From Lachnospiraceae bacterium (GTDB taxonomy: Bacteria > Bacillota > Clostridia > Lachnospirales > Lachnospiraceae): 64,000 nucleotides of DNA. Positions 34,956 to 44,023 of the stretch are shown here, in pieces. Each line of letters begins with the position of its first letter. Position 1 is the stretch's first letter. A program made the translations under genes and the position numbers. The notes under the pieces are model-generated. The model did no database searches. It saw nothing but the letters and a program-made list of their open reading frames with translations, and had not been told where the DNA came from. Where the stretch lies: contig JAFUXA010000007.1 of the NCBI GenBank assembly GCA_017470985.1, positions 31,252 to 95,251 of the forward strand. Direction: 5' to 3'.

Positions 34956-36347
34956 ATGGATATGAAATGTTATGTGTGTGGCACCATGGTGGAAAATGAG
35001 AAGAATTGTCCATATTGCGGTGCTGACATGGATATATATAGGAAAATATTAATCAACTCAGAGGTCTTATATAATCGAGGCTTGGAACAGGCTCAGGTTA
35101 GAGATTTATCTGGTGCAATTCAAACTCTAAATGAATCTTTGCGTTGTAATAAGACCAATACAAATGCTAGAAATTTGTTGGGACTTATATATTTTGAGAT
35201 TGGTGAGCCGGTAATGGCAATGAGCGAATGGGTTCTAAGCAAAAACATTCAGCCGGATAATCCTCTGGCAGACAAATATCTCGAAGAGCTTCAAAGCGAA
35301 GCAGGAGCTCTTGATAAAATCAATCAAACCATCAAAAAATATAATCAGGCCCTGGAATACTGTGAGCAGGGAAGCAGAGATTTGGCAAGTATTCAGTTGC
35401 GCAAAGTCCTGGCATTGAATCCGAATTTTGTTGCAGGTCGTCAGCTTCTGGCACTTTTATATATGCAGGATGGCAAATATAATGATGCCCGCAAGGAACT
35501 CAATGCAGCTAATAAAGTTGATGTGAGAAATACAATCACACTTCGTTATGCCAGAGAATGTAAAGATCGTCTCAAGGAATTAAATCAGAACAAGAAGAAA
35601 AAGAAGAAGGATAGCATCGTATCTTTTCAGGATGGTAATGATACAATTCTTATGTCCCAAAACTCTTTCATGGACATGGTGGAGGGTACTAGAGCCAGTT
35701 TTGGTAATGTGCTTGTGGGATTATTTATCGGATTGTTAATATGTTTCTTCCTGGTGGTTCCTACAGTCAAGCAGAGAGCAGTTGAGAAAGCGTCAGAGAA
35801 TCTGGTGGCTACTAACGAGGAGCTGACAAGCAGTTCTTCTAATGCTTCCACCCTGCAACAGCAGGTGAAGGATTTGCAGGCTCAGCTGGACAAATACACT
35901 GGCAAAGGTGATGCTGTTGAATCCTATGAGAAACTTATGGAAGCGAAAGAAGCTTATGATGTGGCAAATATGCAAGGCGCTCAGGAAGCTATCGCAGTGG
36001 TAAACAAGGATCTCCTTTCTGACAGAGGCAAGGCTATATATGATCAGGTCTACGAAGGCGCTTATGCTCAGACTTTGCAGGAGACCTATGGCAGTGCTTA
36101 TACAGCTTATACTACCCAGGATTGGGAAAATGCCATCAATGGATTTAAGCTTTGTACTGCCATTGATGAGGACTACGAGAATGGTTACGCGCTGTTTTAT
36201 CTGGGCGATGCTTACTATTCAAAATGGAATTTTGATGAGGCAATCAATACATTTAAAAGAGTTATAGAAATTGTGCCTGACTCCGGTGCGGCAAGAAGAG
36301 CACAGGAGAAAATTGATGAATATAATAAGTTAAAAGAAAATCAATAA
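34956..36347 (+). CDS. Zinc-ribbon, TPR and coiled-coil membrane protein
   Basis: A 463-residue protein of unknown function. An N-terminal zinc ribbon (Cys5, Cys8, Cys18, Cys21) is followed by TPR-like helices at about 35-205, a basic KKKKKK run, one membrane span at 251-270, a coiled coil at about 275-315 and further TPR repeats to the end. The cytoplasmic and outside halves thus both carry TPR modules. It follows the FapA-like gene and the 52-residue frame, and a terminator follows it. A scaffold for an envelope assembly is a reasonable inference, but no partner is known. Confidence 0.8.
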   Translation: MDMKCYVCGTMVENEKNCPYCGADMDIYRKILINSEVLYNRGLEQAQVRDLSGAIQTLNESLRCNKTNTNARNLLGLIYFEIGEPVMAMSEWVLSKNIQPDNPLADKYLEELQSEAGALDKINQTIKKYNQALEYCEQGSRDLASIQLRKVLALNPNFVAGRQLLALLYMQDGKYNDARKELNAANKVDVRNTITLRYARECKDRLKELNQNKKKKKKDSIVSFQDGNDTILMSQNSFMDMVEGTRASFGNVLVGLFIGLLICFFLVVPTVKQRAVEKASENLVATNEELTSSSSNASTLQQQVKDLQAQLDKYTGKGDAVESYEKLMEAKEAYDVANMQGAQEAIAVVNKDLLSDRGKAIYDQVYEGAYAQTLQETYGSAYTAYTTQDWENAINGFKLCTAIDEDYENGYALFYLGDAYYSKWNFDEAINTFKRVIEIVPDSGAARRAQEKIDEYNKLKENQ

Positions 36348-36372
36348 TTTATAAAAATGAGTATTAAATAAT

Positions 36373-36430
36373 AAGGCTTAGACAGTCGAGCATTTACTAT
36401 GGAATGCGTGGTTGTTTAGGCCTTTTATTT
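36373..36430 (+). terminator. Terminator after the zinc-ribbon TPR gene
   Basis: A stem of about 20 pairs, many of them G-U (GGCTTAGACAGTCGAGCATT facing the AATGCGTGG... arm that ends GGCC), loop TACTATGG, then TTTTATTTT. Confidence 0.82.
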
Positions 36431-36540
36431 TATTAAAATTTTATAGAAATTTAATTGTATTAAATTGAGTTGGAAATTAGAATAATTTGTATCGAGCAAT
36501 TATGATATAGCAATAAATCACGAATTATTAGTCAGATGTA

Positions 36541-36569
36541 TTGTTGATGGACAGATAATAATATAGAAT
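36541..36569 (+). promoter_or_regulatory. Predicted promoter of the export triad
   Basis: TTGTTG at 36541-36546, a 17-base spacer and TAGAAT at 36564-36569, followed by a 45-base leader and AAGGAG at 36601. The stretch from 36431 to 36540 is AT-rich and shows no gene. Confidence 0.5.
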
Positions 36570-36617
36570 TATTTGAAACGGAGACTATATCTGATTCGAG
36601 AAGGAGAGAGACAAGTG

Positions 36618-38144
36618 ATGAACTGGATTAAGGAACACAAGAAGAGAGTCATAGCCATAGCAGTTGTTATTGTTCTTATTATAATAGGAATATTTAGCTG
36701 CACTAGAAGCTCTGGGGATGAGCAGACTCAGCAGACAGTGGCTCAGGTGGAGAAGCGCACATTGATGGAGAGCGTATCTGCTACGGGAAATGTTATGGCT
36801 TCAGATGAGTTTGAAGTGAAGTCAAAGGCCAATGGTGTAGAGGTTTTGTCCGTAAATGTAGAAGTGGGAGATATGGTATCTCAGGGACAGATTATCTGTA
36901 CTATGGATGCCAAGGATTTGCAGGAGAGACTTGACGATACTTTTGAGAATCAAAATAATCAGAACAAGAATGATTCTCAGTCTAGACAGACAGCTGCAGA
37001 TAATTTGAAGACAGCAGAATCCAATCGCAATGAAAGTCTGCAGGAGATTGCTGACAATGTGGCCAAGGCAGAAAGTGATTACAATTATGCAGTTTCAACC
37101 TATGAGACATCCAAGGCCAGTTATGAGACAATCCTGGCTTCTACTGTAGATGCCGAGCATCCTAATGGTGATGAAAATGATGCCAAAGTACTTGCTGCCA
37201 AGAATCAGATGATTTCAGATGAGCAGGCAATGAATAATGCCAAGACTCGTTATGATAATCAGGTGAATCGTCGTGCAACAAACGAACAGAGAGTGTGGGA
37301 TACATACAATACTGCTGTGGACAATTACAATAATACTATTGAGAATCTGGATGGCAGAGAGGACAACTATGGAGATTCCATCAAGGATTTGCAGGAGCAG
37401 ATTGCTGACTGTACAGTGGTTGCGCCAGTATCTGGCATGATTACATCTCTCAATGTGACTGTAGGAGATAATTTCAATGGCTCTGTTGTGGCTGTTATTG
37501 ATAATGTGGATGCTCTTGATGTTGTAACTGAAATAGATGAGTATGATATTAACAGAGTGCAGGAAGGTCAGAAGGTTATTATCAAGACCAATGCTACTGG
37601 AGATGAGGAACTCAGTGGCGTGGTGAAGAAAGTATCCAAGATTGCCACAGGTGCAACTACATACTCTGATGGAAGTGGAAGCGGTTCAAGCATAAGTGGC
37701 GGTGGATTTAGCTTTGATTTGGGAAATATTGCTGATGCTTCTTCTTTTGGAGGTTCATCATCAACTGGCAACAAGGATGTAACTTTTACAGTGAAGATTG
37801 CCATGGATAAATTAGATGAGAGACTTAGAATTGGAATGACTGCCAAGCTTAGTATTATTACTCAGGAAAATGAGGATGTAATCTGCGTTCCGTTTAATGC
37901 TATTCAGACAGAGGATGATGGCAAGACCTTCTTCGTAAATCAGATAACAGGAACTGATGAGGAGACTGGTGAATATGTTACTAAGAAGGTTAGTATATCC
38001 AAGGGTATAGAGAGCGATTACTACACTGAGATTTTAGGCGGTGGCTTCAAGGTGGGTGACGAGATATTGATGCCTGAAGTAGAGCGAGCTAATACTTTGG
38101 AGGATATGATTAATCAGTCTAGTTCTATGGGAGGAGTGAAGTAA
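36618..38144 (+). CDS. MacA/HlyD-like periplasmic adaptor (membrane fusion) protein
   Basis: A 508-residue adaptor for an ABC exporter. The start is ATG 36618 after AAGGAG (GTG 36615 is also possible). A basic N-terminus and membrane anchor at about 10-26 end in IFSC, which could be a lipobox. The biotinyl-lipoyl half-motifs (VEVGDMVSQGQIICTMDAKDL and VVAPVSGMITSLNVTVGD) flank a long helical hairpin at about 110-260 rich in Asn, Gln and Lys, then beta-barrel and C-terminal domains. A Gly/Ser-rich insert (SDGSGSGSSISGGGFSF) sits in the barrel region. ATPase and permease genes follow immediately, giving a MacAB-type triad. Confidence 0.87.
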   Translation: MNWIKEHKKRVIAIAVVIVLIIIGIFSCTRSSGDEQTQQTVAQVEKRTLMESVSATGNVMASDEFEVKSKANGVEVLSVNVEVGDMVSQGQIICTMDAKDLQERLDDTFENQNNQNKNDSQSRQTAADNLKTAESNRNESLQEIADNVAKAESDYNYAVSTYETSKASYETILASTVDAEHPNGDENDAKVLAAKNQMISDEQAMNNAKTRYDNQVNRRATNEQRVWDTYNTAVDNYNNTIENLDGREDNYGDSIKDLQEQIADCTVVAPVSGMITSLNVTVGDNFNGSVVAVIDNVDALDVVTEIDEYDINRVQEGQKVIIKTNATGDEELSGVVKKVSKIATGATTYSDGSGSGSSISGGGFSFDLGNIADASSFGGSSSTGNKDVTFTVKIAMDKLDERLRIGMTAKLSIITQENEDVICVPFNAIQTEDDGKTFFVNQITGTDEETGEYVTKKVSISKGIESDYYTEILGGGFKVGDEILMPEVERANTLEDMINQSSSMGGVK

Positions 38145-38846
38145 ATGAGTAAGACGATTATCCAGCTTCGAGATATCGTAAAACGATTTTATATCGGCAC
38201 TCCAAATGAACTTGAGGTACTTCATGGTATATCACTTGATGTACATGAAGGAGAATTCGTATCTATTGTAGGACAGTCCGGTTCCGGCAAATCTACATTG
38301 ATGAATATCATTGGAGCTTTGGACAGACCTACAGAAGGCAGTTATATCTTAGATGATGTAAATGTAATTGCTGCCAAGGATGCGGAATTATCCAGAATCA
38401 GAAACAAGAAGATTGGTTTTGTATTTCAGACTTATAATCTTATTTCCAAAACCAATGCTATAAGAAATGTGGAGATGCCTATGCTCTATGCAGGTATCCC
38501 TATGCGTCAGAGAAATGAGCGAGCAAAGGAATTGCTGGAACTGGTTGGTATGTCAGACCGTATGAAACATCTGCCTGAGGAATTGTCAGGAGGTCAGAAG
38601 CAGCGTGTGGCAATTGCCAGAGCTATGGCCAATGAGCCTGCTATTATCCTGGCGGATGAACCGACGGGAGCTCTTGATTCTGCTACAGGACGAATGGTTA
38701 TGGATTTATTTCATAAGCTTCATGAGGAGGAGGGCAAGACAATTGTTCTCATTACCCATTCCAATGAGTTGGCAGAGGAGACTCAGAGAATTATTACCAT
38801 TCGCGACGGCGAGGTAATAGGCGAGAGAGAGGGGGCGAAGTCATGA
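38145..38846 (+). CDS. MacB/LolD-type ABC transporter ATPase
   Basis: A 233-residue ATPase that drives the FtsX-like permease encoded next to it. Seen: Walker A GQSGSGKST at 43-51, the Q-loop VFQTYNLIS, signature LSGGQKQRVAIARA, Walker B IILADEPTGALD and the switch His in VLITHS. Length and motifs are typical of the MacB/LolD group. It begins directly after the adaptor stop (GGAGG upstream) and overlaps the permease start by 4 bases, so all three are translated together. Confidence 0.95.
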   Translation: MSKTIIQLRDIVKRFYIGTPNELEVLHGISLDVHEGEFVSIVGQSGSGKSTLMNIIGALDRPTEGSYILDDVNVIAAKDAELSRIRNKKIGFVFQTYNLISKTNAIRNVEMPMLYAGIPMRQRNERAKELLELVGMSDRMKHLPEELSGGQKQRVAIARAMANEPAIILADEPTGALDSATGRMVMDLFHKLHEEEGKTIVLITHSNELAEETQRIITIRDGEVIGEREGAKS

Positions 38847-40159
38847 CAATGCTATATGAGAATATCAGACTTGCTCTTTTCAGTCTCAAGGCGAACAAGA
38901 TGAGATCTCTGCTTACCATGCTTGGAATTATAATTGGTATTGCGTCTGTTATTACTATTATGACAGTTGGAGATTCAGTTACAGCAACAGTTACAGATTC
39001 TATGAGTTCTCTTGGAGCCAACAATGTGCAACTTATGTTGGAGCCCGTCAGTGATGAGGAAGAAGAGGAGGACAGTATGTCTTCCATGCTTGGAATATCA
39101 TTTTCCGGAGGAGATGATGAGAAAGAACCTAGGGAGTCTGATTTAATAACAGCTGATATGTTGGCTCAGTTGAAGGATACTTATCCTGAAGAAATCAAAG
39201 CATTTTCCATATCAGAAAGTGTGGGAAGAGGTGAACTTCAGCTGGCAGGGCAGAATTCTAATGTTATGATATCAGGCACATCTTTGGGTTTTTTCATGGC
39301 AAATGATATCGAGATGTTAGAAGGAAATTATTTCGCAGAGCAGGACATGGAAAATGGTTCTATGGTAGCTCTGTTGTCAGAGGACGCCCTGGATGATTTG
39401 TTTGACGGAGATGCGGAGAAAGCTGTGGGCAGTGAAGTGACCATGGCGGTGGATGATAAATATTATAATCTGGTTATCAGCGGAGTGTACAAAGCCTCGA
39501 ACGAGGATGATGCTTCCAATGCCAATATGATGATGTTTATGATGGGCAATAATACTACTAATCTCTATGTGCCATTGAAGACTGCTCAGAGAATCAATCA
39601 TACAAGCGGATATAGCAACCTTATGGCGGTTATTAATCCGGAGAAGGATCCGGAGATTGTCAAGACTCAGATTGAGGGATTCTTTGATAATATTTACCGC
39701 AATAATCACAGCTTTCATGTGACAGCAACTACTTATGCTTCACTGGTTTCTATTATGCAAAAGATTATGGATACTATTACTTCTGCCATTGCCTTGATTG
39801 GTGGAATCGCTCTGGTGGTAGGTGGAATTGGTGTAATGAATATTATGCTTGTGTCCATTACGGAGAGAACTAGGGAGATCGGAACCAGAAAAGCGCTGGG
39901 AGCGCCGAATAGTTCCATTAGAATGCAGTTTATTATTGAATCAATTGTAATATGTATTATTGGCGGAATAATAGGTATATTGATTGGATGCGCCGGTGGA
40001 ATTGCTTTGGCAAAATATGTTGGAGCTGATGTGGTGCCATCCCTGCGAAGTATATTGATATCTCTTGGATTTTCTATGGCTATTGGTGTATTCTTCGGAT
40101 ACTATCCGGCCAATAAAGCTGCGAAGCTTAATCCAATTGATGCCTTGAGATACGAGTAA
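38843..40159 (+). CDS. MacB/FtsX-like ABC transporter permease
   Basis: A 438-residue permease of the MacB_PCD/FtsX type: an N-terminal membrane segment at about 20-42 with ANKMRSLLTMLGIIIGIASVI, a large outside domain with a Glu-rich stretch (EEEEEDSMSS) and three C-terminal membrane segments including IGGIALVVGGIGVMNIMLVSITERTREIGTRKALGA and the ending NPIDALRYE. The start overlaps the ATPase stop (ATGA). With the adaptor and ATPase it forms an exporter, probably for a peptide, lipid or antimicrobial; the substrate is unknown. Confidence 0.93.
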   Translation: MTMLYENIRLALFSLKANKMRSLLTMLGIIIGIASVITIMTVGDSVTATVTDSMSSLGANNVQLMLEPVSDEEEEEDSMSSMLGISFSGGDDEKEPRESDLITADMLAQLKDTYPEEIKAFSISESVGRGELQLAGQNSNVMISGTSLGFFMANDIEMLEGNYFAEQDMENGSMVALLSEDALDDLFDGDAEKAVGSEVTMAVDDKYYNLVISGVYKASNEDDASNANMMMFMMGNNTTNLYVPLKTAQRINHTSGYSNLMAVINPEKDPEIVKTQIEGFFDNIYRNNHSFHVTATTYASLVSIMQKIMDTITSAIALIGGIALVVGGIGVMNIMLVSITERTREIGTRKALGAPNSSIRMQFIIESIVICIIGGIIGILIGCAGGIALAKYVGADVVPSLRSILISLGFSMAIGVFFGYYPANKAAKLNPIDALRYE

Positions 40160-40197
40160 TCTGTTATAATGGAAGAAAAAAACGGGAAGTGAAGAAA

Positions 40198-41520
40198 ATG
40201 TATAGAGAAATATCGAAGCTGATAATGTATGGCAATATGGATAGGGATTGTATTCTCTATCAGGTGGGAGATATATTTCGCAGATTTCATGAGGGAAGTG
40301 ATTCTGACTCGAAATTAATAGAAGATATCTACACTCAGGTGAAGAGAATACTTGAGGTATCCACAGACTATGGATTTGACAAGAATCTATGGCAGTGTTA
40401 TCTGGCTTTCTATATGGTAAATGATGAGAACCCATTTTCACTTACATGTGAGAAGGTGGGAGCCAGTGACGGAAGTGTCAATCATTTTGCCAAAAATGAT
40501 TTTGAGGTATTTAGAAAACTGTTCCATTTTGATTTCTCCGAGTTAGAGAATAAATTGGGCATTGACTGCTTCACATATTTGACAAACTACCATGCTATTG
40601 GCAAGCCTGAACTTATGTATAATCAGAATGTATCTGAGAAGATTATTGAGCTTCGGGACAAATTGGACAAGGCAGCAGGCGTTGATGAATTCTTTGATAT
40701 AGTAACAACATTTTACAGAGAATACGGTGTGGGCATGTTTGGATTGAACAAGGCTTTCCGTTTAAATGATGTAGCTGATGGCAGCGATGTTGAGCTTCAT
40801 GCAATCAACAACATGGACAAGGTTGTGCTGGATGATTTGATTGGCTATGAGATTCAGAAGAAGAAGCTGGTGGATAATACCAGAGCATTTGTCCAGGGCA
40901 AGAAGGCCAACAATGTCTTGCTATATGGTGACAGCGGAACTGGCAAGTCCACAAGTATCAAGGCTATTGTCAATGAATTTTATCCGGATGGATTGAGAAT
41001 GATTGAGATTTATAAGCATCAGTTCAAGGATCTGTCCAATATTATTGCCAAGATTAAAAATCGAAATTATAAATTTATAATATATATGGATGATTTGTCT
41101 TTTGAGGAATTTGAGGTGGAATATAAATTTCTCAAGGCGGTAATCGAGGGCGGTGTTGAGACTCGACCTGATAACATCCTCATATATGCCACTTCCAACA
41201 GGCGCCATCTTATTAAGGAAACCTGGAAGGATAGAAATGATGTGGAAGTGCAAAATGGTATGCATCATTCAGATACTATGGAGGAGAAGTTGTCTCTGGT
41301 TAATAGATTTGGTGTGACAATCAATTACAGCAAACCTAGTCAGAAGGAATTCTTTAATATCGTAGTAGAACTTGCCCGAAAGCAGGGAATCACAGAGTCC
41401 ATGTATTCTGATGATGAGCTTCATGCTGAAGCCAATAAGTGGGAATTATCTCATGGTGGAATTAGCGGGCGTACTGCTCAACAATTTGTAAATTATTTGT
41501 TGGGAAATATAGAAAAATAA
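40198..41520 (+). CDS. DUF815 AAA+ ATPase
   Basis: A 440-residue ATPase of the DUF815 family. The start is ATG 40198; GTG 40189 in frame is less likely. The N-terminal 200 residues are helical and unassigned. The AAA+ core carries Walker A LLYGDSGTGKST at 241-252, Walker B KFIIYMDDLSFEEF and the sensor-like ILIYATSNRRHLIKE. The family function is not established; a chaperone or remodelling role is assumed from the fold. A TATAAT is seen at 40165-40170, so it may have its own promoter after the permease gene. A strong terminator follows. Confidence 0.88.
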   Translation: MYREISKLIMYGNMDRDCILYQVGDIFRRFHEGSDSDSKLIEDIYTQVKRILEVSTDYGFDKNLWQCYLAFYMVNDENPFSLTCEKVGASDGSVNHFAKNDFEVFRKLFHFDFSELENKLGIDCFTYLTNYHAIGKPELMYNQNVSEKIIELRDKLDKAAGVDEFFDIVTTFYREYGVGMFGLNKAFRLNDVADGSDVELHAINNMDKVVLDDLIGYEIQKKKLVDNTRAFVQGKKANNVLLYGDSGTGKSTSIKAIVNEFYPDGLRMIEIYKHQFKDLSNIIAKIKNRNYKFIIYMDDLSFEEFEVEYKFLKAVIEGGVETRPDNILIYATSNRRHLIKETWKDRNDVEVQNGMHHSDTMEEKLSLVNRFGVTINYSKPSQKEFFNIVVELARKQGITESMYSDDELHAEANKWELSHGGISGRTAQQFVNYLLGNIEK

Positions 41521-41532
41521 TAATACAACAGA

Positions 41533-41570
41533 GGACACATATTTAAAATAATATGTGTCCTTTTTTTATT
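41533..41570 (+). terminator. Rho-independent terminator after the DUF815 gene
   Basis: GGACACATAT and ATATGTGTCC form a 10-bp stem around a short AT loop, followed by seven T and ATT. Confidence 0.93.
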
Positions 41571-41628
41571 TAGGCGCTGAGGCTATGATGTATATGTTAC
41601 AAGTTAAAATATTATTGGGAGGTGAACC

Positions 41629-43020
41629 ATGGAATATTATCTTGGAATAGATATTGGGGCTTCCAGCGGCCGACATATTCTCTCTTATTTAGAGAATGGC
41701 AAAATGAAGCTTGAAGAGATATATAGATTTTACAACGGCAACGACACTGTGGATGGACATCTGGTATGGGATGTTGACAGATTGTACAAGGAGATAATTG
41801 CCGGAATCAAAAAGTGTAAAGAGATAGGCAAGATTCCAGTATCCGTGGGAATTGATACATGGGCAGTGGATTATGTGCTTTTGGACGAGTTGGGCAATAC
41901 CATAGGACCTGTGTATGGATATAGAGATCATAGAACTGATGGCATTGATGAAGAGGTTTATAAAATCATTTCACAGGATAAATTATATGCCAGGACGGGA
42001 ATTCAGAAGCAGATTTTCAATACCATATATCAGCTTATGGCATTGAAACTTCAGGAGCCGGAGAAACTGGCTGCAGCCAGGGATTTGCTTATGATACCGG
42101 ATTATTTCAATTATAAATTAACCGGTGTGAAGAAACAGGAATATACCAATGCTTCTACAACTCAGCTTGTAGATGCTGTGACAAATGATTGGGACTATGA
42201 GCTTATTGATATGCTAGGATTCCCGAGAGATATATTTGAACCGATTGAAAAGCCTGGTACTGTAGTTGGAAATTTCACAGAAGAGGTTTGTAAGGAAGTG
42301 GGATTTGATTGCAAGGTGATTATGCCTGCAACTCATGATACTGGTTCTGCAGTTATGGCTGTTCCTAGTTTGTCAGATGACACCCTCTATATTAGTTCAG
42401 GAACCTGGTCTCTCATGGGGACAGAATTGAAGAAGGCAAATTGCTCTGCAGATGCACAGGATAGAAATTTCACCAACGAAGGCGGCTATGATTATCGCTA
42501 CCGTTTTTTGAAAAATATTATGGGGCTATGGATGATTCAGTCTGTCAGAAAGGAACTCGCTCCGGACATGGATTTCGGAACTATTAGCGATAATGCTTCT
42601 AGAGAACTTATCCAGTCGATTGTAGATGCCAATGATGATAGATTTCTATCTCCTGAAAATATGACTGCAGAAGTGCAGGCTGCGTGTCGTGAGACCGGTC
42701 AGTTAGTCCCTGAGGGAATTAATCAGGTTGCGGCAGTAATTTATAATTCACTGGCAAAATGTTACGCCAGAACAGTTGAAGAGATACAGAGCGTAACCGG
42801 CGTGAACTACGATAGGATTCATATTGTAGGCGGCGGTGCCAATGCGGATTATCTAAATAGAATCACAGCTGAGGCTACAGGCAAAGAAGTCCTTGCAGGA
42901 CCAACTGAGGCTACAGCAATAGGAAATATTATGTGTCAGATGATTGCTTCAGGCAGATTCAAGAATCTCATGGAAGCCAGAAAATGTGTTATGGAATCAT
43001 TTGACATAAAGAAGTACTAG
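41629..43020 (+). CDS. rhaB: Rhamnulokinase
   Basis: A 463-residue FGGY-family kinase that phosphorylates L-rhamnulose at O1 with ATP. Seen: LGIDIGASSGRH at 4-15 (phosphate loop), the GHLVWDVDRLYKEI block and GIDTWAVDYVLLD that are characteristic of RhaB, the RDHRTDG segment, ATHDTGSAV and SSGTWSLMG, and HIVGGGANADYLNRITAEATG in the C-terminal lobe. Start follows GGGAGGTG. The aldolase gene rhaD is next after 78 bases, giving the second and third steps of L-rhamnose breakdown; the isomerase rhaA is not in the window. Confidence 0.95.
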   Translation: MEYYLGIDIGASSGRHILSYLENGKMKLEEIYRFYNGNDTVDGHLVWDVDRLYKEIIAGIKKCKEIGKIPVSVGIDTWAVDYVLLDELGNTIGPVYGYRDHRTDGIDEEVYKIISQDKLYARTGIQKQIFNTIYQLMALKLQEPEKLAAARDLLMIPDYFNYKLTGVKKQEYTNASTTQLVDAVTNDWDYELIDMLGFPRDIFEPIEKPGTVVGNFTEEVCKEVGFDCKVIMPATHDTGSAVMAVPSLSDDTLYISSGTWSLMGTELKKANCSADAQDRNFTNEGGYDYRYRFLKNIMGLWMIQSVRKELAPDMDFGTISDNASRELIQSIVDANDDRFLSPENMTAEVQAACRETGQLVPEGINQVAAVIYNSLAKCYARTVEEIQSVTGVNYDRIHIVGGGANADYLNRITAEATGKEVLAGPTEATAIGNIMCQMIASGRFKNLMEARKCVMESFDIKKY

Positions 43021-43098
43021 ACATGCAAAAAAGCATGGATTGAATGAAATAGATACATTAATGAAAATAAAACAGGATTGTGAAACAGGAGGAACAAG

Positions 43099-43932
43099 AT
43101 GAAAGTATTAGATGCAGAATTTGTACAGGGATTTATTCGTATGGCCAATGACGGCTGGGAGCAGGGATGGCATGAGAGAAACGGAGGAAATCTCACATAT
43201 CGTATAAAGGATGAAGAAGTTGAGAGCATTAAGGAGAACTTCAATCCTGGTGAGTGGCAGCCAATTGGAACAACAGTTTCAAATCTTGCAGGTGAGTATT
43301 TCCTTACAACAGGAAGCGGTAAATATTTCCGCAATGTTATTTTGGATCCAGAAGATTCTCTTGGAATTGCAGAGATTGATGAAAAGGGTGAAAACTACAG
43401 AGTTGTATGGGGATTTGTCAATGGAGGAAGACCTACATCTGAATTCCCAAGTCATCTGATGAATCATGAAGTGAAGAAGTTGGCTACAGGCGGTAAGTAC
43501 AGAGTAATCTATCATGCTCATACTACCAACATTATCGCTCTTACATTTGTACTTCCACTTTCTGATGAAGTATTTACAAGAGAGTTATGGGAAATGGCAA
43601 CAGAGTGTCCTGTTGTATTCCCTTCAGGAATCGGCGTAGTTCCATGGATGGTTCCAGGTGGAAGAGATATTGCAGTAGAAACAAGTAAGCTTATGAAGAA
43701 ATATGATTTGGCTATATGGGCTCATCATGGTATGTTTGCAGCTGGAGAGGATTTCGATCTTACATTTGGACTTATGCATACAGCTGAAAAGTCTGCTGAG
43801 ATTTTGGTAAAGGTTCTCTCTATGAATCCTCACAAGCTTCAGACAATCACACCTGATGATTTCAGACATTTGGCGAAGGACTTTAATGTTAACCTTCCTG
43901 AGGAATTCCTCTACGAGAAGAAGACATTATAG
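43099..43932 (+). CDS. rhaD: Rhamnulose-1-phosphate aldolase
   Basis: A 277-residue class II aldolase that cleaves L-rhamnulose-1-phosphate to dihydroxyacetone phosphate and L-lactaldehyde. Zinc ligands are visible as His139 and His141 in YHAHTTN and a third His at 209/210 in WAHHGMF; RNGGNLTYRI and GRPTSEFPSH are substrate-binding segments typical of RhaD. Length matches the E. coli enzyme (about 274). It follows rhaB, with a short CATGC/GCATG hairpin in the gap, and ends at a strong bidirectional terminator. Confidence 0.95.
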   Translation: MKVLDAEFVQGFIRMANDGWEQGWHERNGGNLTYRIKDEEVESIKENFNPGEWQPIGTTVSNLAGEYFLTTGSGKYFRNVILDPEDSLGIAEIDEKGENYRVVWGFVNGGRPTSEFPSHLMNHEVKKLATGGKYRVIYHAHTTNIIALTFVLPLSDEVFTRELWEMATECPVVFPSGIGVVPWMVPGGRDIAVETSKLMKKYDLAIWAHHGMFAAGEDFDLTFGLMHTAEKSAEILVKVLSMNPHKLQTITPDDFRHLAKDFNVNLPEEFLYEKKTL

Positions 43933-43961
43933 GATATACAGATAAAACTCTGATAATATAT

Positions 43962-44001
43962 ACGGGTGGAATCTCATGAAAATGAGGTTCCACCCGTTTT
44001 T
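43962..44001. terminator. Bidirectional terminator between rhaD and the reverse-strand methyltransferase
   Basis: A 16-bp stem (ACGGGTGGAATCTCAT facing ATGAGGTTCCACCCGT, one G-U pair) with a GAAA tetraloop is followed by TTTTTAG on the forward strand. The reverse strand offers AT-rich sequence after the stem, so it can serve both convergent genes. Confidence 0.93.
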
Positions 44002-44023
44002 AGCGTTCTTTGGTTAATTATTT

